Below, piece by piece: positions 26,737 through 36,652 of a stretch of DNA of 64,000 nt; the stretch's first letter is position 1, and every line of letters starts with the position of its first letter. Made by a program: the position numbers and the translations under genes. The notes under the pieces are model-generated. The model saw only the letters and a list, made by a program, of their open reading frames with translations. It had not been told where the DNA came from and did not search any database. The stretch lies in assembly GCF_019931165.1 (NCBI RefSeq), contig NZ_JAIOUP010000003.1, positions 1 to 64,000 of the forward strand. The letters are read 5' to 3'. The DNA is from Schnuerera sp. xch1 (GTDB lineage: Bacteria > Bacillota > Clostridia > Tissierellales > Tepidimicrobiaceae).

Positions 26737-27279
26737 ATGATAAAAACAATAAAGGTTAATCTAGATGTAGTGGAAGCAATGCTATACTACTGGCAAGCAA
26801 CTAGTGAAAAGGGAAAAGTAGGCGAACAATATATAATGAGTATAGCTGATTTTAAAGAAATGAAATATGCATACGGAGAAGATTTTGATAAGGATTCTGT
26901 GAGAAAGGTACTCAGTGCTATTTCTAATAGGGAAATGTTGAATAGTGGAAGCAAAAAGGAAAGAAAGTTTTGGAATAATAATATGTGGATGCTAGAGGAT
27001 ATGGAATTTACAAACATGATGATACATCCGTTAAAGGTTCTAAATTTAGGAAATCTTGTTGATAAGTTAAATAAAGCAAATAGTGATATTGAGTATGAAA
27101 AATTAGAAGTAATATTCATACCAGAACATGTAGATGAATATATTATTAATGATAATAAGTTAATTATAAATTTTTTCAGAGTTATGCCAAGTCTATATGA
27201 AGAAGGCAAAACAACAATAGGAGATAAGGATTTGAATGAATATATAGAAGAAAAATTAATGGAATTAATCAATAGATAG
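26737..27279 (+). CDS. Conserved hypothetical protein
   Basis: 180 residues, no signal peptide or membrane helix, balanced mix of helices. Recognisable segments are VEAMLYYWQATSEKGKV at the start, SVRKVLSAISNREML (about 54-68) and MMIHPLKVLNLGNLVDKLN (about 94-112). I have a faint memory of similar clostridial proteins but cannot name a family with confidence. AGGGAG precedes the ATG and a good terminator follows. Confidence 0.75.
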   Translation: MIKTIKVNLDVVEAMLYYWQATSEKGKVGEQYIMSIADFKEMKYAYGEDFDKDSVRKVLSAISNREMLNSGSKKERKFWNNNMWMLEDMEFTNMMIHPLKVLNLGNLVDKLNKANSDIEYEKLEVIFIPEHVDEYIINDNKLIINFFRVMPSLYEEGKTTIGDKDLNEYIEEKLMELINR

Positions 27280-27284
27280 ACATG

Positions 27285-27320
27285 AACCTCTTACTTTGCT
27301 ATTTGAGTAAGAGGTTTTTC
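27285..27320 (+). terminator. Intrinsic terminator
   Basis: AACCTCTTAC (27285-27294) pairs with GTAAGAGGTT (27307-27316), then TTTTC. Confidence 0.9.
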
Positions 27321-27371
27321 ATTAAGTTTTTTTGTGATAGAATGAATAAGAGAATATAAGGAGGTTGAATA

Positions 27372-29126
27372 ATGAGTATATCTATAAGATTACAAGATAT
27401 GTTGAAGAATATTAGAAAAAGTTTTGAAAGATTTCCTGTAACTATTGCTATATCATCATCTTTAGTCATTATGCTAATTATACTTTCAGAGAAAGGACCA
27501 ACACTTTCATCGAATGTAAGAGAAATTATTGAAAGAGTGTGTATGATTATTGCACTTGGAATACCTCTTTCTGTATGTCTTAAATTGATATTTGAAAGAA
27601 AGAAAATTACCAATAGGGTTCATAGGATAATTGGATACATAATAGGAGCAATTATATTAATATTGTATTATTTTATTTTGCTAAACGAATTTAATCTGAT
27701 AAATAATGTAAGATACATAGGAGTTTCGATCTTTTTATATCTAGCATTTTCCTATATACCATGGATTAATAAAAAGGAAGGATATGAGCATTATATAATC
27801 GAATTATTATCAAGCTTTTTTCTTACAATAATATATTCCTTTGTGCTTTTTCTAGGTATATCGGCTATATTTTTTACCATCGATCAGTTATTTAATGCAA
27901 ATATAACTGGAAAGTATTTTTATTATACATTTTTAGTAATAGCAGGAGTATTTGCAATTTCATTGTTTTTAGCACGAATACCTGAGATAGATAAAGACTT
28001 TTATGAGAAAAAGTACCCTAAAGCACTAAAAGTATTGTTACTATATATTGTGATTCCATTGATTACAGTGTATTCTATTATCTTATATGTTTACTTTTTT
28101 AGAATTATTATTACAAGAAATTGGCCTCAAGGGTTAGTTTCTCATTTAGTATTGTGGTATTCAGTTGTAAGTATTATAGTAATTTTCTTTTTAACACCTA
28201 TATTGGATAGTAATAAATGGGCAAATAGATTTAAGTCTTTATTTCCGAAGTTCATAATTCCGATTTTAATAATGATGTTTGTAGCCATAGGGATCAGGAT
28301 TAATGCTTATGGTATAACGGAAAACAGATATTTTGGATTGATATTGGGAATATGGGTTCTAGGGATAATGATCTATTTTTCATTTAAGAAGAATTTAAAA
28401 AATATTATAATTCCTACATCCTTATCTATTATTGCATTAGTATCTGTATTTGGGCCATTAAGTAGTTTTTCTATATCTAAATTCAGTCAAAACAACAGGC
28501 TTGAATCTATTTTAGTAGAAAATGAAATGTTAGAGGATAATGAAATAGTAGCATCTAAAGGTAGTATTGACCAAGAGGACAAAGAGGAAATTAGCATGAT
28601 TCTTAACTATTTTGAAAATAATCATTCATTGGAAGATGTAAAATATATTCCAAATGATTTCAAAATTGATGATATGGAAGAAGTTTTTGGATTTCCTTAT
28701 ACAGAGAAAAATATGTATGCAAATAATTATTTCTACTATTATGTTGAACCTAGAGCAAAATCAGTTGTAGATGTGAATGAATATGATTATTTTATTGATG
28801 GATTTGGTTTGAACGAGGGTTCTATTAAAATTGATGATTTAAATATTTCATATAATAATAATGATAATACGGTTATAATAAAAGAAACTAATGAAATTTT
28901 GCATGAAGTCAGTATAGGAACCTATGTTGATAACATACTAGATAATATCAATGAAGAAGCTAATAATAGAAATCTACTCAATCCAGAAGATACTATTTTT
29001 ATCAATGAAAATGATAAAGTAAGGGTTAAAATAATAATAAATGGTTTTTCTGGACGAAGAGACTATAATGCTAATAAGAATTTAATAAAAAGTATAGAAT
29101 ACTATATGTTGATTGAAATTAAATAG
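27372..29126 (+). CDS. DUF4153 family membrane protein
   Basis: 584 residues. Residues 1-375 contain about ten to twelve membrane helices, starting with a basic FERFPVTIAISSSLVIMLIIL segment typical of DUF4153. Residues ~380-584 form a soluble, acidic, beta-rich domain that would face outward or inward depending on helix number. Function is unknown. AGGAGG precedes the ATG. It may be co-transcribed with the following hydrolase (105-base gap, no terminator seen). Confidence 0.75.
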   Translation: MSISIRLQDMLKNIRKSFERFPVTIAISSSLVIMLIILSEKGPTLSSNVREIIERVCMIIALGIPLSVCLKLIFERKKITNRVHRIIGYIIGAIILILYYFILLNEFNLINNVRYIGVSIFLYLAFSYIPWINKKEGYEHYIIELLSSFFLTIIYSFVLFLGISAIFFTIDQLFNANITGKYFYYTFLVIAGVFAISLFLARIPEIDKDFYEKKYPKALKVLLLYIVIPLITVYSIILYVYFFRIIITRNWPQGLVSHLVLWYSVVSIIVIFFLTPILDSNKWANRFKSLFPKFIIPILIMMFVAIGIRINAYGITENRYFGLILGIWVLGIMIYFSFKKNLKNIIIPTSLSIIALVSVFGPLSSFSISKFSQNNRLESILVENEMLEDNEIVASKGSIDQEDKEEISMILNYFENNHSLEDVKYIPNDFKIDDMEEVFGFPYTEKNMYANNYFYYYVEPRAKSVVDVNEYDYFIDGFGLNEGSIKIDDLNISYNNNDNTVIIKETNEILHEVSIGTYVDNILDNINEEANNRNLLNPEDTIFINENDKVRVKIIINGFSGRRDYNANKNLIKSIEYYMLIEIK

Positions 29127-29231
29127 CTAGAAATTAGTGACTATTGATTATTTTTCATATAAGGTGATTAAAAAAAGAAATTATAGAATGTATAAAATTA
29201 ATATAATTAAATAATTACAAGAGGTGATTTA

Positions 29232-30224
29232 ATGAATAAAGTAATTAAGTCAGTTGTATTATTAATTGTTATATTTTCAATGATAAGTATAGTAGGTTGT
29301 AGTCAAAGTGACAATGAAAAGAGTGATACTGACACAAATTATATAGAAGAAGAATATAATCTAGAAACTTCAGCAGGAACCATATTTGGCACATTGATGA
29401 TGCCTGAAGATCTAGAATCGTCAACAGTAGCTGTAATAATAGCAGGTTCAGGTCCAACTGATAGAGATGGAAATAATCCAACTATATCAGGGAAGAATGA
29501 TAGTCTAAAGATGATAGCAGAAGCTTTAGCCAATGAAGGAATATCTTCAGTAAGATATGATAAAAGAGGAATAGGGGAAAGTGCAGCTTTAGTTGAAAAA
29601 GAAGAGGATCTTATATTTGAAGACTATATTAATGATGTAGTAGATTGGGTAGATAGATTAAAAGAAGATACTAGGTTTGATAAGGTAGTAATAATAGGGC
29701 ATAGTGAAGGGGCACTAATTGGAGCTACTGCTGCATATAGTTCTGATGTAGATGGATTTGTATCAATAGCAGGAATGGGATACTCCGCTTATGATACATT
29801 GGCAAGACAATTAAAGGAACAGTCAGAAGAAGTTTATCAAATAAGTGAACCAATAATTGAAGAATTGAAACAGGGAAATTTAGTAGATGATGTACCTGAA
29901 GGTCTTCATTCATTATTCAGACCGAGTGTTCAACCCTATATGATATCGTGGTTTAAATATAATCCAGTAGAGGAAATATCAAAAATTGAAAAACCAATAC
30001 TGATAATACAAGGAGATAACGATATACAGATTACAATAGAAGATGCTGAACTATTAAATCAGGGAAATCCTGATGCTGAATTGGTAATTTTAAGAGGGAT
30101 GAATCATATATTAAAGGATGCACCAGAAGATAGAGAAGAAAACTTAGCCACTTATAGTGACCCAGAGTTACCTTTAAATCAACAGCTAATAGAGGAATTA
30201 ACCACATTTATTAACGAACTATAA
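29232..30224 (+). CDS. Lipoprotein alpha/beta hydrolase
   Basis: 330 residues. A lipoprotein signal ends at the lipobox SIVGC (Cys at about 23). The mature part is an alpha/beta hydrolase with oxyanion motif [12 protein letters not shown], the nucleophile elbow GHSEG (Ser near residue 160), and a late His in [12 protein letters not shown]. Similar surface hydrolases are annotated as dienelactone-hydrolase-like esterases. Substrate unknown. It is spaced 10 bases from msrA and so is probably co-transcribed with it. Confidence 0.85.
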   Translation: MNKVIKSVVLLIVIFSMISIVGCSQSDNEKSDTDTNYIEEEYNLETSAGTIFGTLMMPEDLESSTVAVIIAGSGPTDRDGNNPTISGKNDSLKMIAEALANEGISSVRYDKRGIGESAALVEKEEDLIFEDYINDVVDWVDRLKEDTRFDKVVIIGHSEGALIGATAAYSSDVDGFVSIAGMGYSAYDTLARQLKEQSEEVYQISEPIIEELKQGNLVDDVPEGLHSLFRPSVQPYMISWFKYNPVEEISKIEKPILIIQGDNDIQITIEDAELLNQGNPDAELVILRGMNHILKDAPEDREENLATYSDPELPLNQQLIEELTTFINEL

Positions 30225-30243
30225 ATATAAGGAGATGATAAAA

Positions 30244-30723
30244 GTGACTAAAGAGATAGTATTAGCAGGAGGATGCTTTTGGGGAGTAGAAGAATACATG
30301 TCTAGAATAGATGGAGTAGTGGAAACGAAAGTGGGATATGCCAATGGCAATACAGAAAATCCTACCTATGAAGAAGTATGCACAAATACAACTGGCCATG
30401 CTGAAGCTTGTTATATAAAATTTGATGAAAATGTGATTTCATTAGAAAAACTTCTCAATAGATTTTGGAAGATAATTGATCCAACTATAGCAAACAGACA
30501 AGGACCAGATGTAGGAAGTCAATATAGAACTGGAATATTCTATATGAGTGAAGATGATTTACCCATCATAATGAAAACTTTCAATGAGCAGAAGAAAAAG
30601 TACGATAAACCAATAGTCACAGAAGTAGAACCTCTTAAGGTATTCTACGATGCAGAAGAATATCACCAAGATTATCTGAAGAAAAATCCAGGGGGGTACT
30701 GCCATATAAATTTAGATGTTTAA
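30244..30723 (+). CDS. msrA: Peptide methionine sulfoxide reductase A
   Basis: 159 residues, single-domain MsrA. It reduces the S-form of methionine sulfoxide in proteins. The catalytic Cys is in [12 protein letters not shown] and the family motif [16 protein letters not shown] follows; [15 protein letters not shown] is the usual end. The GTG start at 30244 is chosen because it is nine bases after GGAG; the ATG three codons earlier abuts that site. A hairpin terminator follows. Confidence 0.93.
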   Translation: MTKEIVLAGGCFWGVEEYMSRIDGVVETKVGYANGNTENPTYEEVCTNTTGHAEACYIKFDENVISLEKLLNRFWKIIDPTIANRQGPDVGSQYRTGIFYMSEDDLPIIMKTFNEQKKKYDKPIVTEVEPLKVFYDAEEYHQDYLKKNPGGYCHINLDV

Positions 30724-30752
30724 TTCAGATAATTTACAATTAACGTAGAGAG

Positions 30753-30778
30753 AAAGGTTGGCTGCTATACCAACCTTT
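30753..30778 (+). terminator. Hairpin after msrA
   Basis: AAAGGTTGG (30753-30761), eight-base loop, CCAACCTTT (30770-30778). The T-run is poor. Confidence 0.75.
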
Positions 30779-30937
30779 AGAAGCTCTTCTTATCTTCTTA
30801 TTTTGTATAATTTATTTATTAAATTATAGATTGTATTTATTGATGAAACAACTTCATCAATTATTCTTATAATCGTTCTATCTTGAAATTGTAAATGATA
30901 TAATTCCTATGTTATGAAAATTAAAGGAGGAATTATA

Positions 30938-32197
30938 GTGGGCGATTATAGAGAAATGTGGAAGAATTTAAATATGGATTTAGAAAAACATGATATTCTT
31001 TGTGAAGCTTTACCAGAGTCTTTTGGAGACATATATTTAACTCAAAAAAATAGACCAGATGCTATGAACTACTTCAACTACACACTTGCTGAAATTCATG
31101 GTGCTAGAATAGAGGAAATTAAACATGAAAAAGACAATGGTAAAAAGGTAGTAGGAACTTTCTGTGTGTTCGTACCTGATGAAGTAATATATGCTACAGA
31201 TGCAATAAGCGTTGGGCTTTGCTCAGGAAGCCAATTTTGGATAGAAGATGGCGAAAAAGTATTACCTAGAAATTTATGTCCATTAGTTAAAGCTTTTGTA
31301 GGTGCTAAAACAAGCCGTACATGTCCATATTTTCAATCATGTGACATGATAGTAGGTGAGACAACCTGTGATGGAAAGAAAAAGGCTTATGAAATAGTTG
31401 AAGAATATATGCCAGTTCATGTGATGGAACTTCCTCAAATGAAAAGAGAGAAAAATTTTGTTGAGTGGCAAGATGAAATAAAGATATTCATAAAACGGAT
31501 GGAAGAACTTACAGGAAATAAAGTGACAGTAGAAAATTTAAAAAAAGGCATTGATTTAAGCAATAGAAAGAGGAGAGCATTAAAGAGACTTTATGATTTG
31601 AGGAAAAACATTCCCTCTCCAATAAGCGGTTTAGATGCATTATTAGTAAGTCAAGTTGCCTTTATGGATGATCCAGAAAGATTTATTGAAAACACAAACA
31701 AGCTATGCGATGAATTAGAAAAGAGAGTTAATGATTTAAAAGCAAGTGGAAAGAAGAGAATAATGATAACTGGAACTCCTATGGCTATTCCAAATTGGAA
31801 ACTTCATTCAATAGTAGAAGGTTTAGATGCAGAAGTCGTGGTAGAGGAAACTTGCACAGGAACTAGATATTTTGAAAATGAAGTACCTGATGAAGGTGAT
31901 ACAATTGATGACCTTGTAAAAAATATGGCAGAAAGATATATGAATATAAATTGTGCATGCTTTACACCAAATGAAGGTAGAATGGATGACATCGTAAAAT
32001 ATGCAGAAGAATATGATATTGATGGAGTAATATACTACAACCTATCATTTTGTCATACCTATGCGATAGAATATAAAAAGGTTGAGAAAGCTCTTAAAGA
32101 AAAGAATATACCACTATTAAATATAGATACTGACTATTCAGAAGAAGATACAGGACAGATAAAAACTAGAGTAGAGGCATTCATGGAGATGATTTAA
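30938..32197 (+). CDS. 2-hydroxyacyl-CoA dehydratase family protein, probable double-cubane-cluster protein
   Basis: 419 residues, one-subunit form of the BcrC/HgdB superfamily. Conserved Cys sites: GTFCVFVPDE, RNLCPLV, SRTCPYFQSCD, TTCDGKKK, VEETCTGTRYF, NINCACF and LSFCHTY. True 2-hydroxyacyl-CoA dehydratases need two different large subunits; only one is present here, next to DUF3343 and an activase. That set matches the double-cubane-cluster proteins (Carboxydothermus DCCP, E. coli YjiM/YjiL), which hold an [8Fe-9S] cluster and reduce small molecules in vitro. The GTG start follows AAAGGAGG by seven bases. Confidence 0.85.
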   Translation: MGDYREMWKNLNMDLEKHDILCEALPESFGDIYLTQKNRPDAMNYFNYTLAEIHGARIEEIKHEKDNGKKVVGTFCVFVPDEVIYATDAISVGLCSGSQFWIEDGEKVLPRNLCPLVKAFVGAKTSRTCPYFQSCDMIVGETTCDGKKKAYEIVEEYMPVHVMELPQMKREKNFVEWQDEIKIFIKRMEELTGNKVTVENLKKGIDLSNRKRRALKRLYDLRKNIPSPISGLDALLVSQVAFMDDPERFIENTNKLCDELEKRVNDLKASGKKRIMITGTPMAIPNWKLHSIVEGLDAEVVVEETCTGTRYFENEVPDEGDTIDDLVKNMAERYMNINCACFTPNEGRMDDIVKYAEEYDIDGVIYYNLSFCHTYAIEYKKVEKALKEKNIPLLNIDTDYSEEDTGQIKTRVEAFMEMI

Positions 32198-32419
32198 TTG
32201 GAAAAGAACTACATACTTTTTCCAAATTATAGTCAAGGTTTAAAATTAGAATCTTTTTTAAATGACAATAATATTAAATATGTTATATCACCAACTCCTA
32301 GGAAACTTTCAACTTGTTGTGGAATTTCTATTATGTACAATAAGAAAGACGAGGATGATATAAAAGCAATTATAAAGAATAATTCCGTAGAAATTAAAGG
32401 CTTATACACGTTAGAATAG
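32198..32419 (+). CDS. DUF3343 family protein
   Basis: 73 residues. It begins YILFPNYSQGLKLESFL and contains the family's PTPRKLSTCCGISI segment with adjacent Cys residues. DUF3343 proteins often accompany Fe-S reductases and selenium-related genes. The TTG start directly follows the preceding stop (TAA then TTG), so the three genes are one operon. Its role as a small partner of the double-cubane protein is inference. Confidence 0.8.
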   Translation: MEKNYILFPNYSQGLKLESFLNDNNIKYVISPTPRKLSTCCGISIMYNKKDEDDIKAIIKNNSVEIKGLYTLE

Positions 32420-32438
32420 AAACAAAGGATGCGATAAA

Positions 32439-33197
32439 ATGTATTATGTTGGGATAGATATAGGTTCGACGGCTTCAAAAGTTTCTGCTTTTGATGAAAA
32501 TGACCTGATGCTTAATATGGTTATGCCAACTGGTTGGAGTAGTGTTGATACTTCAAATAATATAAAAGGGAGACTTAGAGAAAAAGGTATAGATGTTGAA
32601 AAAGCTAAAGTAGTAGCTACAGGTTATGGACGAGTTTCTGTTCCTTATGCACATAAAACCATAACAGAGATCACTTGCCATGGAAAAGGAGTATTTTACT
32701 TAACAAACAAAGATTTAGTAACAATAGTTGATATAGGAGGACAGGATACGAAGATAATAACTATTGAAGATGGAAATGTTACCAATTTTATAATGAATGA
32801 TAAATGCGCAGCTGGTACAGGAAGGTTTCTTGAATTAATGGCAAATACATTAGGTGTTTCTTTAAATGAAATGACTGAAATGGCCTTAAACGGGAAAAAC
32901 ATTAAAATAACCAGTATGTGTACAGTATTTGCTGAATCAGAGGTTATAAGTCTCATAGGAAGTGGAGCTAAAAGAGAGGACATTGCACGGGGCGTGATAA
33001 ATTCCATAATTGGTAGAATTAAAAATCTACTTAATAAGCATGGAATTAAAGGTAATATATATTTAACTGGTGGCCTCTGTGAATTAAAACATTTTACACA
33101 GCTTTTATGTGAGAATCTCAATAAAGAGATAAGTACTGATCCCCTTGCAAGATATGCTGGCTCTATAGGAGGGGCACTTATGGCCAAGAATATTTAA
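32439..33197 (+). CDS. Acyl-CoA dehydratase activase / ATP-dependent reductive activator
   Basis: 252 residues, ASKHA-fold ATPase. Motifs: GIDIGSTASK (phosphate 1), VDIGGQDTKII (phosphate 2), and the two cluster Cys in NDKCAAGTGRFLE and SMCTVFAESEV that let a homodimer hold one [4Fe-4S]. It uses ATP to push low-potential electrons to its partner, here the protein at 30938-32197. It is the last gene in the operon, ending at a terminator. Confidence 0.92.
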   Translation: MYYVGIDIGSTASKVSAFDENDLMLNMVMPTGWSSVDTSNNIKGRLREKGIDVEKAKVVATGYGRVSVPYAHKTITEITCHGKGVFYLTNKDLVTIVDIGGQDTKIITIEDGNVTNFIMNDKCAAGTGRFLELMANTLGVSLNEMTEMALNGKNIKITSMCTVFAESEVISLIGSGAKREDIARGVINSIIGRIKNLLNKHGIKGNIYLTGGLCELKHFTQLLCENLNKEISTDPLARYAGSIGGALMAKNI

Positions 33198-33201
33198 TTA
33201 T

Positions 33202-33231
33202 AATGGGATAGCCAAAACAGGCTATTCCATT
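33202..33231. terminator. Bidirectional terminator
   Basis: AATGGGATAGCC (33202-33213) pairs with GGCTATTCCATT (33220-33231) with one G-T pair and a six-base loop, between convergent genes. Confidence 0.85.
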
Positions 33232-33877
33232 ATTTAAATAATCCTTTTACAATATCCAAACTTAATTCATTGAAGTTTTTTACTACTAAATCTGCTCTTG
33301 ATAGGTTTTGATTTCCGGAATTGCCAAGATCCAATCCAATACATTTCATTCCAGCAGCTTTAGCAGCTTTTACACCATTGTCCGCATCCTCAATTACTAA
33401 ACATTCACTAGGATCTACATTCATTTTATTAGCTGCAGTTAAAAATATCTCAGGATTTGGTTTGCCTTTGTTTACTTCCTCGCCACTTATTACGAATTTC
33501 ATGTATCTATCCAAATCAAATTTTTTGACGATTTCATTTACAGCTTTTTTATTATTGGATGAAGCTATAGCCATTGGATATCCTCCATTATATATAGTTA
33601 ACATGAACTCCTTAAAATTATCAATTAATTCAATTCTATGAATACTTTTTATGAATCTTTCCTTTTTCATTTCAATCATTCTTTCAACTGAAGGTTTTAA
33701 ATTAAATTGTTTTCTAAATGCAGTCCACATATTATAATCTGTAGTTCCTACAAATTTATCATGCTCTTCTTTGCTTATATTTCCTCCTAACTCTTTAAGT
33801 AATTCTCTTTCCAATTCAAAATGTAGAGGTTCACTATTTACAATGACCCCATCCATATCAAAAATTATAGCTTTCAA
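33230..33877 (-). CDS. HAD family hydrolase, beta-phosphoglucomutase-like
   Basis: 215 residues. HAD motif I is FDMDGVIVNSEPLH with the nucleophile Asp, motif II ASSN, motif III Lys in GKPNPEIFL and motif IV VIEDADNGVKAA. The cap is of the type seen in beta-phosphoglucomutases and sugar phosphatases. Substrate unknown. TTG start after GGAGAG. Monocistronic. Confidence 0.88.
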   Translation of the reverse strand: MKAIIFDMDGVIVNSEPLHFELERELLKELGGNISKEEHDKFVGTTDYNMWTAFRKQFNLKPSVERMIEMKKERFIKSIHRIELIDNFKEFMLTIYNGGYPMAIASSNNKKAVNEIVKKFDLDRYMKFVISGEEVNKGKPNPEIFLTAANKMNVDPSECLVIEDADNGVKAAKAAGMKCIGLDLGNSGNQNLSRADLVVKNFNELSLDIVKGLFK

Positions 33878-34136
33878 AATATCTCTCCTTTAATTGATTT
33901 AAATATTAGTATCTATGGATAAATTGTTCGTAACTAATATATATTATAATCAATAGTAAGTCAAAAACAAAAAATAATAAGCACTATTTTATTAGCTTTT
34001 TTAAATTAATGATATGTTTATATGTCATTTAAAAAATAATTATTGTAATAATTTCGGAAATTTTTTGTAAAAGTATAATATGAATTAAATAAAAAGTATT
34101 AAAAAGATTAGTATTACATAACGGAAGGTGGTATAT

Positions 34137-34814
34137 ATGAAAGAGAACTTAATTTTGATTACTTCACTAGTTTTGATGTTGGTTATATCGTTATCAGCTT
34201 GTACATCGGATATTAATCTGGAAGAAGAATTAGAATCTAAGAATTCAACAATTATTGAATTAGAACAAAGGGTTACTGAATTGAAAACAGAATTAAATAA
34301 GGAAAGAGCTTTTTCAAATGATTTAATGGTAAAAGCTATTAAGGTTGTGAACCTTATAAAAAATAAGGATATGGAAGAATTAACTTCCTATATTCATCCA
34401 ACGGCTGGAGTTAGGTTTTCTCCTTATGAATACATAGACATTAAATCACATAGGGTATTCACAGCAGATGAGATTGAAAGGTTATTAGATGATGAACAAG
34501 TATATACATGGGGAAATTATGATGGTTCTGGTAAACCAATAGAATTAAATTTTACTAACTATTATGATAGATTCATCTACGATGTAGATTTTGCTGATCC
34601 CAATATGTTAGGAAATAATGTAGTTATAGGAAGTGGAAATACAATAAACAACATTGAAGAAGCTTACCCAGACGGAGATTTCATAGAATTTCACTTTAAA
34701 GGTATTGAACCTCAATATAAGGGAATGGATTGGCGAAGTTTATGGCTAGTATTTGAAGAGTATGACGGGGAATGGTATCTGGTAGGAATTGTTCATGGAG
34801 AGTGGACTATATAA
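34137..34814 (+). CDS. Lipoprotein with short coiled coil, unknown function
   Basis: 225 residues. The signal ends in the lipobox SLSAC (Cys near residue 22). A short coiled coil follows (about 30-60, ELESKNSTIIELEQRVTELK). The remaining globular part has IKNKDMEELTSYIHPTAGVRFSPYEY and a closing WLVFEEYDGEWYLVGIVHGEW, a pattern seen in many clostridial surface lipoproteins. Start is the ATG after GGAAGG. No enzyme motif seen. Confidence 0.75.
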   Translation: MKENLILITSLVLMLVISLSACTSDINLEEELESKNSTIIELEQRVTELKTELNKERAFSNDLMVKAIKVVNLIKNKDMEELTSYIHPTAGVRFSPYEYIDIKSHRVFTADEIERLLDDEQVYTWGNYDGSGKPIELNFTNYYDRFIYDVDFADPNMLGNNVVIGSGNTINNIEEAYPDGDFIEFHFKGIEPQYKGMDWRSLWLVFEEYDGEWYLVGIVHGEWTI

Positions 34815-34959
34815 TTCCGTAAATAATTTATCCTTTCAGATAAATTATACTAAAAAACAGGCCTTAGAGCTACTGCTCTTTGACCTATTTTTCTTTTAGA
34901 GGCTTTTTATTTTGAAACAGTCCCTTCATGTAGTTTACTGATGTATAAGCTATACAGTT

Positions 34960-35184
34960 CTAACTCAAGCTTGATATTACATTTTCTACCGATTGAACTA
35001 TCCCACGTTTATTGCTATTACTAGCTGTTAAGGTTTGTTTAGCTTCTTCTATTGTATTTTGTGTTGCACTGTTGTTATCCATGGTGTTAGAAATTGAGTT
35101 TATTGTAGATAACATTGCTTCTTTGCTACTTTGAGTATTATCCCTTTTGTAAGTTTCCAATTGTGATTTTAAAGTGTTCTTCAT
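34960..35184 (-). CDS. Small Ser/Asn/Thr-rich protein, unknown
   Basis: 74 residues, MKNTLKSQLETYKRDNTQSS at the start, mostly polar and probably helical. GGAGG lies nine bases before the chosen ATG; the longer frame is not supported. No family recognised. A degenerate half-copy of the repeated hairpin (GAAACAGTCCCTT at about 34913-34927) lies behind its 3' end. Confidence 0.6.
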   Translation of the reverse strand: MKNTLKSQLETYKRDNTQSSKEAMLSTINSISNTMDNNSATQNTIEEAKQTLTASNSNKRGIVQSVENVISSLS

Positions 35185-35514
35185 CTTTAATACCTCCAAT
35201 ACTTAATTTGTTCAATAAATATATTCACCATATAGATGTTTTTATATTCTAAAATGAAAGATATAATGATGAATCAGCAATGGGATTACATCCAATTGTT
35301 ATAAAAACTTTTTTTGTGTTTTTAAGTAGAATAATTGATTCAGGGAATACGACAATTGTATTACTAAATGTGAATTTAATTTTAATATAGAGGATTATAG
35401 TTCTTCATATAGAATAAGTATATTAAGAATTGTTGCCTATTCTTGAAATTTGAGTCATGGATTACCATCACAAAATATTTATATATGATATAACTTAATG
35501 TAAGAGATATTTTT

Positions 35515-35680
35515 ATGAACAAAGAAATATATATGTATTAGTTTATTATTGGTATTATTATTCTTAGCATCATGCAATAAAGAATAGTAATAGAAGAAGC
35601 CAATTTTTTATGGAGAACTGGCTTTAGTTAAAGTCAACGGTAAATATGAGTATATAGATAAAGAAGGAGTGAAAATGTGA
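35515..35680 (+). pseudogene. Remnant of a WG-repeat lipoprotein
   Basis: Two frames give fragments of one gene. From about 35543 the translation is LLLVLLFLASCNKE then stop (a lipoprotein signal with lipobox LASC). From about 35609 it is YGELALVKVNGKYEYIDKEG (35609-35668), a clear WG-type repeat unit. The body between them is lost. The last codons run into the start of the dipeptidase gene. The remaining bases 35185-35514 show nothing. Confidence 0.6.
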
Positions 35681-36615
35681 AAACAATTGATATGCACTGT
35701 GATACTATTTTAAGACTAATGGATAATAAGGATGGCTTAGATTTATATGAAAATAACTTAAGTATAGATATCAAAAAATTGAAAAAAGGGAATTCCCTAG
35801 CTCAATTTTTTGCTATGTGGATAGATTTAAAAAATGCAAAAAATCCTATGGAAACGTGTCTTAAGATGACTGATAAGTTTTACATAGAAATTGAAAAAAA
35901 CTGTAATCATATTTCTTTAGCAACTAATTATAAAGATATTATGAAAAACAATAAGGAAGGTAAACTTTCTGCAGTTCTTACTATAGAGGAAGGTGGGGCG
36001 ATTAAAGGAAAGTTATATAATTTAAGAAACTTTTATAGATTAGGCGTAAGAGCTATGACACTCACATGGAATGAAATTAATGAAATAGGTTTTCCTAATA
36101 AAAATGAAAAGTATAGAGATAAAGGGCTAACTGAATTTGGACAAGAAGTTATACATGAGATGAATAGGTTAGGCATGATTATAGATGTTTCTCATCTTTC
36201 AGATAAAGGATTTTACGATGTATCAAGATTAAGCTCAAAACCTTTTATTGCCTCTCACTCAAATTCAAGGGCTATGAAAAGCCATTTCAGAAACCTTACT
36301 GATGATATGATAAAGATTCTTTCTGAAAATGGAGGAGTAATGGGAATATGCTTTGAAAGGGATTTTTTAGGTGATAGCAAAAATACAAGAATAGAAGATA
36401 TAGTTAGACATATTAAGCACATAAGAGATATCGGTGGAATAGATGTAATAGCATTAGGGTCTGACTATGATGGATCTCATCCTAATTGTGAAATAGATAA
36501 TATAGGAGAAATAGAAAAGCTTGTATATGCATTAAAGGATGCTAAGTTTACTGAATATGAAATTGAAAAGGTATTTTATAAGAATGCATTAAGAGTAATT
36601 AAGGAAGTATTATAG
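35677..36615 (+). CDS. Membrane dipeptidase family (peptidase M19)
   Basis: 312 residues. Zinc ligands: HCD in MHCDTILRLM at the start, Glu in LTIEEGGAIKG (about 105-115), His in IDVSHLSDKGF and ASHSNSRAM. The enzyme family cleaves dipeptides, including D-amino-acid-containing ones, with two zinc ions. No signal peptide, so cytoplasmic as usual in bacteria. GTG start seven bases after GGAG. Confidence 0.92.
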   Translation: MKTIDMHCDTILRLMDNKDGLDLYENNLSIDIKKLKKGNSLAQFFAMWIDLKNAKNPMETCLKMTDKFYIEIEKNCNHISLATNYKDIMKNNKEGKLSAVLTIEEGGAIKGKLYNLRNFYRLGVRAMTLTWNEINEIGFPNKNEKYRDKGLTEFGQEVIHEMNRLGMIIDVSHLSDKGFYDVSRLSSKPFIASHSNSRAMKSHFRNLTDDMIKILSENGGVMGICFERDFLGDSKNTRIEDIVRHIKHIRDIGGIDVIALGSDYDGSHPNCEIDNIGEIEKLVYALKDAKFTEYEIEKVFYKNALRVIKEVL

Positions 36616-36652
36616 ATAGTGGCATATATTCCTATGGAGAAAAAATACTGAT

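Noticed and set aside
26787-27272. Minus-strand open frame of 161 codons
   Set aside because: Shadow of the conserved protein at 26737-27279; Ser/Ile/Phe-rich low-complexity translation and no start signal.
30938-32197. Annotation as 2-hydroxyglutaryl-CoA dehydratase subunit
   Set aside because: These enzymes need two large subunits plus usually a CoA-transferase; only one is present.
32696-33187. Minus-strand open frame of 163 codons
   Set aside because: Shadow of the activase gene, whose motifs are complete.
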